Of a stretch of 64,000 nucleotides of DNA, positions 1-10,952 are shown in pieces (position 1 is the stretch's first letter; each line of letters begins with the position of its first letter). The position numbers and the translations under genes were made by a program. The stretch spans positions 710,001-774,000 of the forward strand of contig LBMP01000001.1 in NCBI GenBank assembly GCA_001184205.1, written 5' to 3'. The notes below the pieces were generated by a model, which made no database searches, was not told where the DNA came from, and saw only the letters and a list, made by a program, of their open reading frames with translations. This stretch comes from Desulfocarbo indianensis. GTDB lineage: Bacteria > Desulfobacterota > Desulfarculia > Desulfarculales > Desulfarculaceae.

Positions 1-2017
<2,017 letters not shown>

Positions 2018-2118
2018 TATACTCCTTATACGGAGCTTTTCAGACTCAGCTAAGACGTTGAAGCTGGGATAAAAATCATCTTCCTACATCGCGCGATTAT
2101 GGAAACTTGAATACAGTT

Positions 2119-2234
<116 letters not shown>

Positions 2235-2242
2235 TTAATCTT

Positions 2243-2276
2243 AAACCCCGTCCGGTTTTTACCGGGCGGGGTTTTT
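2243..2276 (+). terminator. Rho-independent terminator of the rRNA operon
   Basis: A GC-rich hairpin pairs 'aaccccgtccggt' with 'accgggcggggtt' and is followed at once by a T run. It sits ten bases after the 5S gene and would end the rrn transcript. Confidence 0.93.
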
Positions 2277-2353
2277 CCTGTCCTGGGCCTGGATCGCGCT
2301 TAATGGCCGGCGCCGGCCAGCGGGGCGCTTCAATCAGCGGAAAGGTCCGGCCG

Positions 2354-2911
2354 CTAAACTCGCCATTTCCTCACGTCCAGATAATTGCTCAGGAAATAGT
2401 CGTGGTCCTTGTCTGGGATTTCCCCAGTTTCAGTGACAACGTAGCGCGCTCGTCCGGTTTTGCGGGGTTCGTGCTTCAATTGCGCCCTTTGACCCTCCTC
2501 CAATACGCAGATGGTGTACTCGCGGTTGGCTTCATCGTATTCGGTGATTTGCACCTCCCCGCGAAACACCTGGAATTCATCCACGTTCTTGGCCAGCGGC
2601 TTGATGAAAAGATCAGAGCCCAGGTCGTGCTTGCTTTTTATGTAGCAAGACGTGCGATACTTCCCGTTGCGCTTTTCCAGGTTCAGCAGGGCCACCTCGC
2701 CGTAAAGCTCAGGCTTTTCGCCATAGGGAGTATCGATCAGCTTGAATTCTCCATTTCGAGCCAAACGGATGACCTCGCCCACGCCGTTGCGTAATTCGCA
2801 GCGGACGCCGGGTTTGGCCATGGTTTTGGGCTTGGCCATACCGTCAGCCCTGAGCCACTTCAAGCCGGATTTTAGGATATTGCCACTCTCCAAATAGGTT
2901 ACGCGCCACAT
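2354..2911 (-). CDS. Hypothetical protein, 185 aa, family not recognised
   Basis: The product is soluble and charged, beginning MWRVTYLESGNILKSGLKWL, with no signal peptide or membrane segment. I prefer the ATG at 2911 over an upstream in-frame ATG at 2932 because a strong purine-rich Shine-Dalgarno run (gggggaag) lies just before it. The residues after about position 50 look like beta strands alternating with charged turns (for example around GEFKLIDTPYGEKPELYGEV), which could be a small beta-barrel or SH3-like fold, but this is a guess. It stands alone, convergent with the rRNA operon. I do not recognise the family. Confidence 0.75.
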   Translation of the reverse strand: MWRVTYLESGNILKSGLKWLRADGMAKPKTMAKPGVRCELRNGVGEVIRLARNGEFKLIDTPYGEKPELYGEVALLNLEKRNGKYRTSCYIKSKHDLGSDLFIKPLAKNVDEFQVFRGEVQITEYDEANREYTICVLEEGQRAQLKHEPRKTGRARYVVTETGEIPDKDHDYFLSNYLDVRKWRV

Positions 2912-3278
2912 GCTTCCCCCTTTTGCCAACAAGGTTCATAGATTGTAAGCCTTGGACCACGCCGCCCGCCTCACGGCCCGAGCGGCCAATAAAAAAGCCT
3001 TTTTACCAGGGGATTTTGGGGGAAAGGCGGTCTTGACCTTTCCGGCGGCGGGCAGGACCCATATTAATCAGTATGCCGGGGCCGGCGGTTCAAGACAAGC
3101 GGAGATCCCCCCACAAGTTTACGGCCTTGGCGGAACTGGCTGACGGTCTAAAAAGGCGGTCCCGGCCTCATAAGCCTTGCCCCGGCCAAAGCGCGGTTTC
3201 ACCAGCTCGGGCGAATCGATGGTTACTTAGAAACGTTGGCAATATCCGGGTAGTTCCCGGCCCGCCGGGAGGGCACCC
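2912..3278. other. Intergenic region without a recognisable gene
   Basis: Some 370 bases separate the two minus-strand genes. Short plus-strand open frames here have no ribosome-binding site and read as low-complexity translation of GC-rich DNA. The promoter of the 185-aa gene is presumably near 2912-3000. Nothing else stands out. Confidence 0.5.
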
Positions 3279-4334
3279 TTAGGAGCCGGGCGCTTCCTCG
3301 CCCCAGCCCGGCTGCAATAGCTGGAGCAAGGGGGCGTAGGCGAAGCGCCGGCCGCGTTTTTGGCCGGTGGTTTCCACCAGAAGCGCCTGGCCGGCCAGCT
3401 TGTCCACCAGAAGCCCGGCGGTGCGTTGGGTGACGTCCAGCTTTTGGGCTATGGCGGGCAGGTCTATGACGGGCTGGCGCAGCAGGAGATCCAGCAGGCG
3501 CTTGGGGTTTTGCGGCGCGCGCACCCAGGTGTCGATGAGTTCGTGATGGGATTGGTTCAACTCGCGGGCGGCCATGGCCAAATCGCAGACGGAACAGGTG
3601 GAAGATTCCGCCGCGGCCAAGAAGGCCATGAACAGCCGCCGCCAGGCCCCCTCCTTGCGCACCTCTTCCATGAGGCCGCCGAGCCCGCCGGGAAGCTGCT
3701 TGGCGGCTTGGCGCATGCCCGGCCCCAAGCGGTCAAAGGCGTGGGCGGGCAGGCCCAGGCGGGGGGCCAGCCCGCAGAGAAACACGCGCCCGGCCCGGGA
3801 GCGGCGTTTGGCCGGGGGGCCTTCCCGCTCCCAGGCGGCCAGGGCCAGCCCGGCGGCCCACAAAGGCGGCAGGCCGCTGTGCAGCCAGCGGGGGGCCAGG
3901 GTCCAGGCGGCGGCGCCGGCCACCGGCACCTCCCTGGGCTTGGGCGGGCTGGCGCCACGGGCCAGGCCCGGAGCGTCAAGGTTTTCATATAGTTCCGTAA
4001 TCAGCGAAGGAACCAGGGGGTGCTCCAGGGGTTCGGCTTCCAGGCGGCGGCGGGTGAGCATGATGCCCACCGCCAAGCGCAGGGGCTTGGTGGGCCGGGA
4101 GGGCTGCGGCTGCGGGCCCAGGGCCAAAAGATCTGCGATATCAAGGGTAAAACCGCGCAGCTCCACCTCGCCCAGGGCGGACCAGGCGGTGAGCGCGCCG
4201 GCCGCGAACTCGGGCCAGGGCTCCCACAGGCGCTGTATGGACAGAAGCTCGCCCACCCGGCGTTCGGCCAGGGCCAAGATACGCGCGGCGGGAGCCTCCA
4301 GGACGAGGTTTTCCTGTTTTGGCTTGCTATCCAT
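3279..4334 (-). CDS. Winged-helix protein, Fic-associated/DUF1612-like, without Fic catalytic motif
   Basis: The 351-aa product ends in a clear winged-helix segment (about residues 285-340: a helix leading into PAIAQKLDVTQRTAGLLVDK, then a basic wing GQKRGRRFAYAPLL). This resembles the C-terminal DNA-binding part of Fic/DOC proteins and of RHE_PE00001/DUF1612 proteins. The N-terminal part (about 10-110) has the 'GEVELRGFTLDIADLL' type sequence seen in the same group. The Fic catalytic motif HPFx(D/E)GN(G/K)R is absent, so AMP transfer is not expected. A transcription-regulator or scaffold role is inference. It is followed on the complementary strand by no partner gene. GC content is high, like the chromosome. 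Confidence 0.6.
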   Translation of the reverse strand: MDSKPKQENLVLEAPAARILALAERRVGELLSIQRLWEPWPEFAAGALTAWSALGEVELRGFTLDIADLLALGPQPQPSRPTKPLRLAVGIMLTRRRLEAEPLEHPLVPSLITELYENLDAPGLARGASPPKPREVPVAGAAAWTLAPRWLHSGLPPLWAAGLALAAWEREGPPAKRRSRAGRVFLCGLAPRLGLPAHAFDRLGPGMRQAAKQLPGGLGGLMEEVRKEGAWRRLFMAFLAAAESSTCSVCDLAMAARELNQSHHELIDTWVRAPQNPKRLLDLLLRQPVIDLPAIAQKLDVTQRTAGLLVDKLAGQALLVETTGQKRGRRFAYAPLLQLLQPGWGEEAPGS

Positions 4335-4615
4335 AATTCATAATATCATCCAAAATTAGGTCATGTTCAACCATTTTATTATCTTGCTAGGGGTATTGGA
4401 GCCGCCAAACCCAGAGTTTTTCGCGCCCGAGGCAAACCCGGCCGCTTAGTTGACCCCTGACAACGGCGCGCATCACAGCGGCCGTGCCGGTCTGGCGTCT
4501 TCCCGCCAGGGGGATTACCCTGAAAGACAAAGCACATCGTTTTGGGAAGATCCCAAAATAGCGGCCGGGGATTGCTGGGCCCGCATGGGGCCTTGGCGGC
4601 TAACATGGCGAGGAT

Positions 4616-4957
4616 ATGAACAAAATAGGTTTGAGCTTGGTTTTGGGTTGCCTGCTGGCGGCGTCCTTGGTGGCCGGCATGGTTATCTGGGCCGCTGGCG
4701 ACCGCTGGCTGGAAGCGGCTCCGGAGGTGGTCCTGGACCGGCAGGGCGGCCGTAAGCTCATGCAAAACGCAGACTTGGACCGCAAGATCTATTGGCTGGA
4801 AATCCATGACGCCAAGCAAAAAAGGCGTTTCAAGCTGCCCCAGTTCATAACGCAGCCGGCCCCCCAGGGCTACACGGCCCGCTTGATTCCCGGCGAAAAG
4901 GCGGCCGCGCTAATAAACGGGAAAAAGGTGGCGCTGGAGCCTCTGCCGGTTGAGTGA
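4616..4957 (+). CDS. Small membrane-anchored hypothetical protein
   Basis: The 113-aa product starts with one hydrophobic helix (about residues 5-27, MNKIGLSLVLGCLLAASLVA...) that reads as a signal anchor, followed by a charged periplasmic domain of about 80 residues. No lipobox cysteine or catalytic motif is visible. The ribosome-binding site is weak. It precedes the perR-like gene by about 200 bases. I do not recognise the family. Confidence 0.6.
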   Translation: MNKIGLSLVLGCLLAASLVAGMVIWAAGDRWLEAAPEVVLDRQGGRKLMQNADLDRKIYWLEIHDAKQKRRFKLPQFITQPAPQGYTARLIPGEKAAALINGKKVALEPLPVE

Positions 4958-5110
4958 TTGATTTGATTGCCTTTTACAGTGAAAACAGCATGGCGCACTG
5001 CTTGAGTGCGATGATCACGGCCCAGCCAGGCCCGCTGGCCGTTCCCCGCGGCAGGCTGGCGATCATTTCCCTTGACCGGTAGAAGGGGATGTGTCAAGAT
5101 TATAAAAACT

Positions 5111-5134
5111 ATTATCTCTGGATAATAATTATCC
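5111..5134 (+). promoter_or_regulatory. Fur/PerR-type operator upstream of the perR-like gene
   Basis: Bases 5120-5134 form a perfect 7-1-7 inverted repeat, ggataat-a-attatcc, matching the core GATAATNATTATC of Fur-family boxes. A second inverted repeat, attatc-N4-gataat, overlaps it at 5111-5126, so up to two dimers could bind. It lies 19 bases before the first possible start of the regulator gene, which suggests autoregulation. A looser AT-rich sequence at about 5653-5680 before the catalase gene may be a second, imperfect site. Confidence 0.75.
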
Positions 5135-5152
5135 ATAACACATGCGGAACGC

Positions 5153-5617
5153 ATGAAGTCGGATCGGCAGCCGCCCATGACGGATGGCAAGCAACGGCTG
5201 GAAAACATGCTGGAGGCGCTAAAGAGCCGGGGTTACAGGATAACTCCCCAGCGGCTCGCCATCCTGAAAATACTGGCCCAAAGCCGGGGCCACCCCAGCG
5301 TGGAAAGCATACACAAGGAGGTGAAAGCTGTTTTTCCCACCACCAGCCTGGCCACCATATACAAGACCTTGACCTTGCTGAAGGAGCTGGGCCAGGTTTT
5401 GGAGCTGGGGTTTGCGGATTGGGGAAGCCGCTACGACGGCAACCGGCCTTATCCCCATCCCCACATCATTTGCACCAAGTGCGGGGCCATAGTTGACCCG
5501 GAGAGCGAGTCCATGTCCGTCATGACCCAGGAAATGTCCCAGGCCTCGGGTTTTAGGATAACCCACCACCGTTTGGATTTTTTCGGGCTTTGCCCTCAAT
5601 GTCAAAAAGAGGAATGA
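5153..5617 (+). CDS. perR: Fur-family peroxide-type regulator (PerR-like)
   Basis: The 154-aa product has the Fur fold: a winged helix at about residues 25-90 (RITPQRLAILKIL... TSLATIYKTLTLL) and a C-terminal dimer and metal domain. Features typical of PerR are present: the early helix His (HPSVESIHKEV), an Asp in SRYDGN, the HPHPHIICTKCG segment providing regulatory His ligands, and two CxxC pairs (CTKC and CPQC) for structural zinc. A second in-frame ATG at 5177 is also a possible start; neither has a strong Shine-Dalgarno. A Fur-type box lies immediately upstream and catalase directly downstream. A role as metal-dependent peroxide-sensing repressor of the catalase is well supported by family knowledge and context, though not proven. 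Confidence 0.92.
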   Translation: MKSDRQPPMTDGKQRLENMLEALKSRGYRITPQRLAILKILAQSRGHPSVESIHKEVKAVFPTTSLATIYKTLTLLKELGQVLELGFADWGSRYDGNRPYPHPHIICTKCGAIVDPESESMSVMTQEMSQASGFRITHHRLDFFGLCPQCQKEE

Positions 5618-5753
5618 TCGCTCGGGCTTATATTTTTTTAGCTGGACAGGAAAATAGTTATCTATAAATAATAATAATCTGCAATTAAAACGAGCCGCTG
5701 TTAACCTGAAATGAAGGGAAAACCCTATCCCAACCCAAGAAAGAGAGGCGGAT

Positions 5754-7265
5754 ATGAGTGAAGACAAAAAGACCTTGACCTCGGCTTTTGGCGCTCCCGT
5801 GGGGGACGACCAAAACAGTTTCACCGCGGGCCCCCGGGGGCCGGTCTTGATGCAGGACGTGCATCTGCTTGAAAAGCTTGGCCACTTCGACCGGGAGCGC
5901 ATACCGGAGCGGGTGGTGCACGCCAAGGGCGCCGGCGCTTACGGCTATTTCGAGGTGACCGCCGACGTCAGCAAATGGACCAAGGCCAAATTTCTCTCCG
6001 AGGTGGGCAAGCGCACCGATGTTTTCGCGCGGCTTTCCACGGTGGGCGGCGAAAAGGGCTCGGCCGACGCGGCCCGCGACCCTCGGGGCTTTGCCCTGAA
6101 ATTCTATACCGAAGACGGCAACTACGACCTGGTGGGCAACAACACGCCGGTTTTCTTCATCCGCGATCCCCTCAAATTCGCCGATTTCATCCACACCCAA
6201 AAGCGGAATCCGGCCACCAACTGCCCGGATCCGGACATGTTTTGGGACTTCCTCTCCTTGACCCCCGAGTCAATTCACCAGGTGACCGTGCTGTTCTCGG
6301 ACCGGGGCACCCCGGCCACCTTCCGCAACATGAACGGCTACTCCAGCCACACCTACAAGTGGTACAACGCCAAGGACGAGTATTTTTGGGTGCAATATCA
6401 CTTCAAGACCGACCAGGGCGTCAAGAACCTCACCCGCCAGGAAGCCGAGGTCATGAAGGGCAAGGACCCGGATCACGCCACCCGGGACCTGTACCAGGCC
6501 ATCGAAAATGGCGATTATCCCTCCTGGACCCTGGAGATGCAGATACTCACCCCGGAGCAGGCCAAGGATTTCAAATGGGACATCTTCGACATAACCAAGG
6601 TGTGGCCCCATAAGGAGGTTCCGCCCATCAAGGTGGGCAAGCTGGTCTTGAACCGCAACCCGGTGAACTACTTCGCCGAGGTGGAGCAGGCCGCCTTCAG
6701 CCCCAGCAACTTTGTGCCCGGCATAGCGGCCAGCCCGGACAAGATGCTGCAAGGCCGGCTCTTCTCCTATCACGACACCCATCTGCACCGCCTGGGCCCC
6801 AACTACCATCTGATTCCGGTGAACCAGGCCAAGAACTCGCCGGAGACCAGCTATCAGCGCGACGGCTTCATGCGGGTGGACGGCGGCGGCGGCCCCGGCC
6901 CCAACTACTGGCCCAACAGCATGAACGGCCCCGGCCCGGACCCCAGGGCCCTGGAGCCGGCCATCCCCTTGGAGGGCGAGGCGGGCCGCCACGCCTACAG
7001 CTTCCCCAATGACGATTTCGTGCAGCCGGGCAACCTGTACCGCGACGTCATGACCGATCAGGACCGGACTAACCTGGTGGGCAATATCGTGGATCACCTG
7101 GGCGGGGCCCAAAAGCGCATCCAGCTAAGGCAGGCCGCCATTTTCTATAAGGCCGACGCGGATTACGGCAGCCGGGTGGCCGAGGGACTCGGCTTGGATA
7201 TAGGCGAAGTCAAGAAATTGGCCGCGATGGGCGCCGAGGAGCGGGCCGCGGCCACCGCCAAGTAG
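5754..7265 (+). CDS. katA: Monofunctional heme catalase
   Basis: The 503-aa protein is a standard small-subunit catalase that disproportionates hydrogen peroxide to water and oxygen in the cytoplasm. Visible family signatures are the active-site helix [16 protein letters not shown] with the essential His at residue 56, the FFIRDP segment after the conserved Asn, and the heme-ligand motif [14 protein letters not shown] with Tyr at residue 339. The length fits a clade-3 enzyme without the C-terminal flavodoxin domain. The start is supported by the purine-rich 'agagaggcg' before ATG. It follows the PerR-like gene by 136 bases, and peroxide induction through that regulator is likely. It fits an anaerobe defending itself against oxygen. 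Confidence 0.98.
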   Translation: MSEDKKTLTSAFGAPVGDDQNSFTAGPRGPVLMQDVHLLEKLGHFDRERIPERVVHAKGAGAYGYFEVTADVSKWTKAKFLSEVGKRTDVFARLSTVGGEKGSADAARDPRGFALKFYTEDGNYDLVGNNTPVFFIRDPLKFADFIHTQKRNPATNCPDPDMFWDFLSLTPESIHQVTVLFSDRGTPATFRNMNGYSSHTYKWYNAKDEYFWVQYHFKTDQGVKNLTRQEAEVMKGKDPDHATRDLYQAIENGDYPSWTLEMQILTPEQAKDFKWDIFDITKVWPHKEVPPIKVGKLVLNRNPVNYFAEVEQAAFSPSNFVPGIAASPDKMLQGRLFSYHDTHLHRLGPNYHLIPVNQAKNSPETSYQRDGFMRVDGGGGPGPNYWPNSMNGPGPDPRALEPAIPLEGEAGRHAYSFPNDDFVQPGNLYRDVMTDQDRTNLVGNIVDHLGGAQKRIQLRQAAIFYKADADYGSRVAEGLGLDIGEVKKLAAMGAEERAAATAK

Positions 7266-7305
7266 CCTGTCTGTCTGGCTGATTATCGGGCTGAGGCTAA
7301 AAAGC

Positions 7306-7340
7306 AAGGGGGGCGGGAGTCGATCCCGCTCCCCTTTTTC
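7306..7340. terminator. Probable bidirectional terminator between katA and ddl
   Basis: A GC-rich hairpin (ggggcggga paired with tcccgctcccc, one bulge) is flanked by an A-rich stretch on the left and a T run on the right. It lies between two convergent genes and could end both transcripts. Confidence 0.75.
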
Positions 7341-7346
7341 GATCCT

Positions 7347-8321
7347 TTAGCCCTTGGCGCTTTCCAAGGCCAACTGCACCAGGCGGTGAGCCAGGGCCGG
7401 GAAATCCAGGCCGGCCTCCTGGGCGGCCAGAGGCAGCAGGCTGGTTTGGGTCATGCCGGGCACGGTGTTGGTCTCCAGGATGACCGGGCCCTCCTGGGTG
7501 AGGATGAAATCCGAGCGGGAATAGCCCTTGAGGCACAAGGCCCGATGGGCGGTGAGAGCCATCTCCTGAATTTGGCGGGTGGTGGCCTGGTCCAGCTCGG
7601 CCGGGCAGACTTCGTTGCTGGCGCCGGGCAGATACTTGGCCTCATAGTCAAAGAAGGAATACTTTTTATCTGGAATTATCTCTACCAGCGGCAAAGGCTG
7701 CAACTCGCTGTTGCCCAACACCGCGCAGGTTATCTCGCGGCCTTGGAGGAAGGCCTCGGCGATAACCTCGCGGTCAAGCTCCCAGGCCTGCTTGATGGCG
7801 GGAGCCAGGTCTTTTTTCAGGCGCACCACGCTGATGCCGAAGCTGGAACCCTCGCTCACCGGCTTGATCACCACCGGCAGGGAGAGCTTGGCCAGCACCG
7901 CCTCGGCGGGCTTGGCCAGGCCCCGGGGCAGCATCACCTGGGGCGCCACCTTGAGCCCGGCGGCCTGGAAACGCTCCTTGGCCACCGCCTTGTGCATGGC
8001 CAGGGCGCAGCCCAGAACCCCGGCGCACTGGTAGGGCACGCCCAGCAGATCCAAGAGCCCCTGCATGGCGCCGTCTTCGCCGCCCCGGCCGTGCAGCATG
8101 ACCAGGGCCGCGTCCAGGCTGGGCGCGTCGCGTACCAATCTGGCCAGGTCCACCACAGGATCATATACTTTTACATGGTAAAGTAGCGGATCAAGGGCAT
8201 TAGCCACGGCCCGGCCCGAGCGATAGGATACCTCGCGTTCGCTGGAGCACCCGCCCAGCAACACCGCCACCCGCAGGCGGCAACTGAGCTGGCTGGGTGG
8301 GGCTTCCCTGCGCGGCGGCAT
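7347..8321 (-). CDS. ddl: D-alanine--D-alanine ligase
   Basis: The 324-aa cytoplasmic ATP-grasp enzyme joins two D-alanines for peptidoglycan precursors. Family motifs seen are VLLGGCSSEREVSYRSG near the N-terminus, LHGRGGEDGAMQGLLDLLGVPYQC (substrate/omega region, about 78-100), PVVIKPVSEGSSFGISVV (ATP-grasp, about 150-167), EVIAEAFLQGREITCAVLGN, YSRSDFILTQEGPVILETNTVPGMT with metal-binding Glu and Asn. Its start codon overlaps the stop of the upstream HD gene by one base (TGATG), so the two are translationally coupled. It is the last gene of a mobB-HD-ddl minus-strand operon. Confidence 0.97.
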   Translation of the reverse strand: MPPRREAPPSQLSCRLRVAVLLGGCSSEREVSYRSGRAVANALDPLLYHVKVYDPVVDLARLVRDAPSLDAALVMLHGRGGEDGAMQGLLDLLGVPYQCAGVLGCALAMHKAVAKERFQAAGLKVAPQVMLPRGLAKPAEAVLAKLSLPVVIKPVSEGSSFGISVVRLKKDLAPAIKQAWELDREVIAEAFLQGREITCAVLGNSELQPLPLVEIIPDKKYSFFDYEAKYLPGASNEVCPAELDQATTRQIQEMALTAHRALCLKGYSRSDFILTQEGPVILETNTVPGMTQTSLLPLAAQEAGLDFPALAHRLVQLALESAKG

Positions 8322-8896
8322 CAGCTTGCGTCCAAGAGCATGATATCCTGGGGCGAGCGCCGCGGGCCGAGCGCGCTGAAGATAAGCCGCTCGGCCCGGC
8401 GGGCGTTGTCCAAACCGATCTTGATGCGGGCCAGGCGCTGGGCGTCTCCCAGGCCATAGCGGTCCGCGATATAGGCGAAACGGGCGTCCAGGTCCACGAT
8501 CCGGTCGTGGGTCACCCTTTTGTCAGCGTAATTGACCACCAGGGTCTCGTCCAGGGGATGATCCGAGGCCAGATACACGTGGTTGGCCACCATGTAGCCC
8601 AGCTCGGGGAAGCCCAGGCGGGTCACTATCTCGCCGCCTTCCTGGGCGTGCAGCTTGCTGGTGCCCAGGCAGGGGGTTTTGGCTATGTCATGGGCCAGGG
8701 CCCCCACCTCCACGGCCAGACGGCTCAGGCGAACCCCGGCCTCGGCCAGCCAGTCAGCCAGGGTGAGCGCCACCAGGCAGACCTTCTCGGAGTGATCCCG
8801 GATATTGTCCAGCATGGCGAACTCATCCCACCAGGCGCGCACTTGGCCGGGCTCGGGCAGGCGGGTTTCCGGGGTGATGGCCACGTATTCAGTCAA
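8321..8896 (-). CDS. HD-domain phosphohydrolase
   Basis: The 191-aa product has an HD-domain order of metal-binding residues: an early His in MLDNIRDHSEKV, then the HD doublet in EVGALAHDIAKTPC, a later His in KLHAQEGGE and ANHVYLASDHPLDE, and Asp in NYADKRVTHDRIV. Such proteins hydrolyse phosphate esters, often of nucleotides. The substrate cannot be told from the sequence. The start is a TTG at 8896, which overlaps the end of mobB by 8 bases; the stop overlaps the start of ddl. Tight overlaps on both sides indicate one transcript. Confidence 0.88.
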   Translation of the reverse strand: MTEYVAITPETRLPEPGQVRAWWDEFAMLDNIRDHSEKVCLVALTLADWLAEAGVRLSRLAVEVGALAHDIAKTPCLGTSKLHAQEGGEIVTRLGFPELGYMVANHVYLASDHPLDETLVVNYADKRVTHDRIVDLDARFAYIADRYGLGDAQRLARIKIGLDNARRAERLIFSALGPRRSPQDIMLLDAS

Positions 8897-9548
8897 TGAT
8901 CGTCACCTCTATCTGCTTGGGGTCGCTGCCGCCCTTCAAGGTTTTCACCATGCCCATGATGGCCGTTTTCAGGATTTGACCCACAAAGGGGTTCAACTCC
9001 AAATCTACGCCATTTACCGCCAGCTTTACCACCGGCATGTTGGTCGGCTTCAGGTCCGGCATTTTATTAAGTATGAAATCAGCCACTTGCCCTGGCTGGT
9101 CCGCGTCCAGCACCACCAGGCCCGCCTCCGGGGGGCCGCCGCCCCGGCGGGTGAGGGCCAATAGCCTGCCGCCTTTGGCCAACAACGGCTCCTTGTCCGG
9201 CCCCACAACTTCTATCTTGTCGATCTCGGCGGTCTTGAAGCCTTCCACCAGGACCAGATCCATGTCGGTCAAAAAGCCGTCCGCCACCTGGGCCGGGTCA
9301 TGGCATTTATTGGGCGGCGCGAAAAGCCACAGGCCGCCGGAATGGACCAGGGCCACCCGATGGGCCCCGGCCTGGGCCAGTCGGTCGCTGTCCTTGGGGC
9401 TGGCCGAGGATTGCAACGGCTCCGGGTGGCCGTGGTGCTTGATCACCCCCACTTTGAGCCCCTGCCGGCTGAGTTGGGAAACCACCCCGCACACCAGGGT
9501 CGTCTTGCCGGAGTTGGAGGCCCCGCAAAAGCCCAGCATGGGTATCAT
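8889..9548 (-). CDS. mobB: Molybdopterin-guanine dinucleotide biosynthesis adapter MobB
   Basis: A P-loop GTP-binding protein. The family start is visible as MIPMLGFCGASNSGKTTLVC with Walker A at about residues 9-17, followed by the typical GLKVGVIKHHGHPE and SDRLAQAGAHRVALV segments. MobB assists formation or insertion of the guanine dinucleotide form of the molybdenum cofactor. I place the start at 9548 rather than the longer in-frame ATG at 9665 because a gggaga Shine-Dalgarno sits 8 bases before it and homologues start here. The C-terminal 90 residues extend beyond the core fold. It heads the operon with the HD protein and ddl, though no molybdoenzyme gene is in the window. Confidence 0.9.
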   Translation of the reverse strand: MIPMLGFCGASNSGKTTLVCGVVSQLSRQGLKVGVIKHHGHPEPLQSSASPKDSDRLAQAGAHRVALVHSGGLWLFAPPNKCHDPAQVADGFLTDMDLVLVEGFKTAEIDKIEVVGPDKEPLLAKGGRLLALTRRGGGPPEAGLVVLDADQPGQVADFILNKMPDLKPTNMPVVKLAVNGVDLELNPFVGQILKTAIMGMVKTLKGGSDPKQIEVTIID

Positions 9549-9794
9549 GCCGGCCGTCTCCCCGCGAACCAGAACATTGCCGTGGCTATCACCTTTCCCC
9601 AAAAACGAAACGCCGCTTACGGCTTCCAGCAGAAACAGTCTATGCTCTCGGCCTATTTCGGTCAAGCCGGGCTCTAAGGCTTGCTCCGCCTTGCGGCTTT
9701 TGCTAAAAGTTGATTTGCGTTAGCCTTATTTTAATAGTCTAATTAGGGCAGGGATTGCGGGGCAACCCGGCCAAGGTAAAAATATGGAGGCAAG

Positions 9795-10391
9795 ATGGAC
9801 CGCAGAATCATGCGCGCGCTGTTAAGCGTCACCGATAAATCGGGTCTGGTTAAATTCGCCAAAGGTCTCGAAGAGATGGATATTACGATTATCTCCACGG
9901 GCGGCACCGCCAAGTCCTTGCGCGAGGGCGGGGTCAAGGTCAGCGACGTGGCCGAGGTCACCGGCTTTCCGGAGATGCTGGACGGCAGGGTGAAGACCCT
10001 GCATCCCCGCATCCACGCCGGCATCCTGGCCCGCCGGGACGATGAAAACCACCGCAAGCAACTGGCGGCGCAGCACATCGCCTCCATCGACCTGGTTTGC
10101 GTGAATCTTTACGCCTTTGAGGCCACCATCGCCAAGCCGGGCTGCACCTTTGAAGACGCCATTGAAAACATAGACATAGGCGGACCCACCCTGATCCGGG
10201 CCGCGGCCAAGAACCACTCCGGGGTGGCGGTGGTGACCGATCCCTCGGATTACGACGCCATCCTGGACGAGATGCAAAAAGCCGGCGGATCGCTCTCCGA
10301 CGCCACCCGTCGGCAATTGGCGGCCAAGGCCTTCCGGTTGACCAACAAATATGACGGAGCCATAGCCACTTACATGGAAAGAAAGTGCTAA
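9795..10391 (+). CDS. purH: Stand-alone IMP cyclohydrolase (PurH N-terminal domain)
   Basis: The 198-aa protein matches only the MGS-like N-terminal domain of PurH, which closes FAICAR to IMP in the last step of purine synthesis. Motifs: [77 protein letters not shown]. It stops cleanly after the domain, followed by an unrelated gene, so the AICAR transformylase domain is absent here. Known bacterial PurH is about 520 aa and bifunctional; split arrangements are known from some delta-proteobacteria. The Shine-Dalgarno ggaggc precedes the ATG. A separate transformylase must be encoded elsewhere if the pathway is complete. Confidence 0.95.
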   Translation: MDRRIMRALLSVTDKSGLVKFAKGLEEMDITIISTGGTAKSLREGGVKVSDVAEVTGFPEMLDGRVKTLHPRIHAGILARRDDENHRKQLAAQHIASIDLVCVNLYAFEATIAKPGCTFEDAIENIDIGGPTLIRAAAKNHSGVAVVTDPSDYDAILDEMQKAGGSLSDATRRQLAAKAFRLTNKYDGAIATYMERKC

Positions 10392-10413
10392 CATCTTACA
10401 AATGGGGGAAGGA

Positions 10414-10695
10414 ATGGAGCAGACGGACTGGTTGAACATCATAAAGGAAGCGGCGGGGGCCTGCGGGTATGAAGTTAATCATTATGGGGAAAACGGCCTG
10501 GAACTGGACGCCGAGCGTAAAAACGCCATATCCTACTACATTAAATTTAACAGCTCTGGCTACTTAGAGGTTAGCGAATGGGAATGGGAAAAGGAAGAAT
10601 ATGGCAGGGCCGTTTATTCGCTTAGAGATTTGAGGGACGTGATCAGGTTTTGCAATATAGCCACCGATAGCTTCGCATTGAGGGCCAAACGCTGA
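10414..10695 (+). CDS. Small soluble hypothetical protein
   Basis: A 93-aa acidic product starting MEQTDWLNIIKEAAGACGYE. The ATG at 10414 is chosen over 10402 because the first candidate codon itself lies in the Shine-Dalgarno gggggaagga. No membrane segment or known motif is visible. It lies 22 bases after the IMP cyclohydrolase and before a good terminator, so the two are probably co-transcribed. Function unknown. Confidence 0.72.
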   Translation: MEQTDWLNIIKEAAGACGYEVNHYGENGLELDAERKNAISYYIKFNSSGYLEVSEWEWEKEEYGRAVYSLRDLRDVIRFCNIATDSFALRAKR

Positions 10696-10726
10696 ATTGC
10701 AGAAGATTGTTGCTTTAGTCTTGCCG

Positions 10727-10749
10727 GCCCCGCTTTGGCGGGGCTTTTT
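10727..10749 (+). terminator. Rho-independent terminator after the purH operon
   Basis: A perfect 7-bp stem gccccgc/gcggggc with a tttg loop is followed by a T run. Confidence 0.88.
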
Positions 10750-10952
10750 CATGAGGCGGGCAGCGCCATGTGGGCGGGCAGGGGCGGGGCGGCATGGCCG
10801 CGCCCGGCCTCTTGCCTGGAATTAGCGCTCATGGCATTCTGGCTTATCTTGGGCATTTGCGGTATTAGTAGGTTGGCGCGGCCGGCGGGCCTGGCGCCGC
10901 ATATAATCCCCGGTTTAAATCGCTCCCCTAGAAAACCATAGGAGCAGGCTCT

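Noticed and set aside
3279-4334. Active Fic adenylyltransferase
   Set aside because: The catalytic HxFx(D/E)GN motif is absent; only the winged-helix tail and general layout resemble that group.
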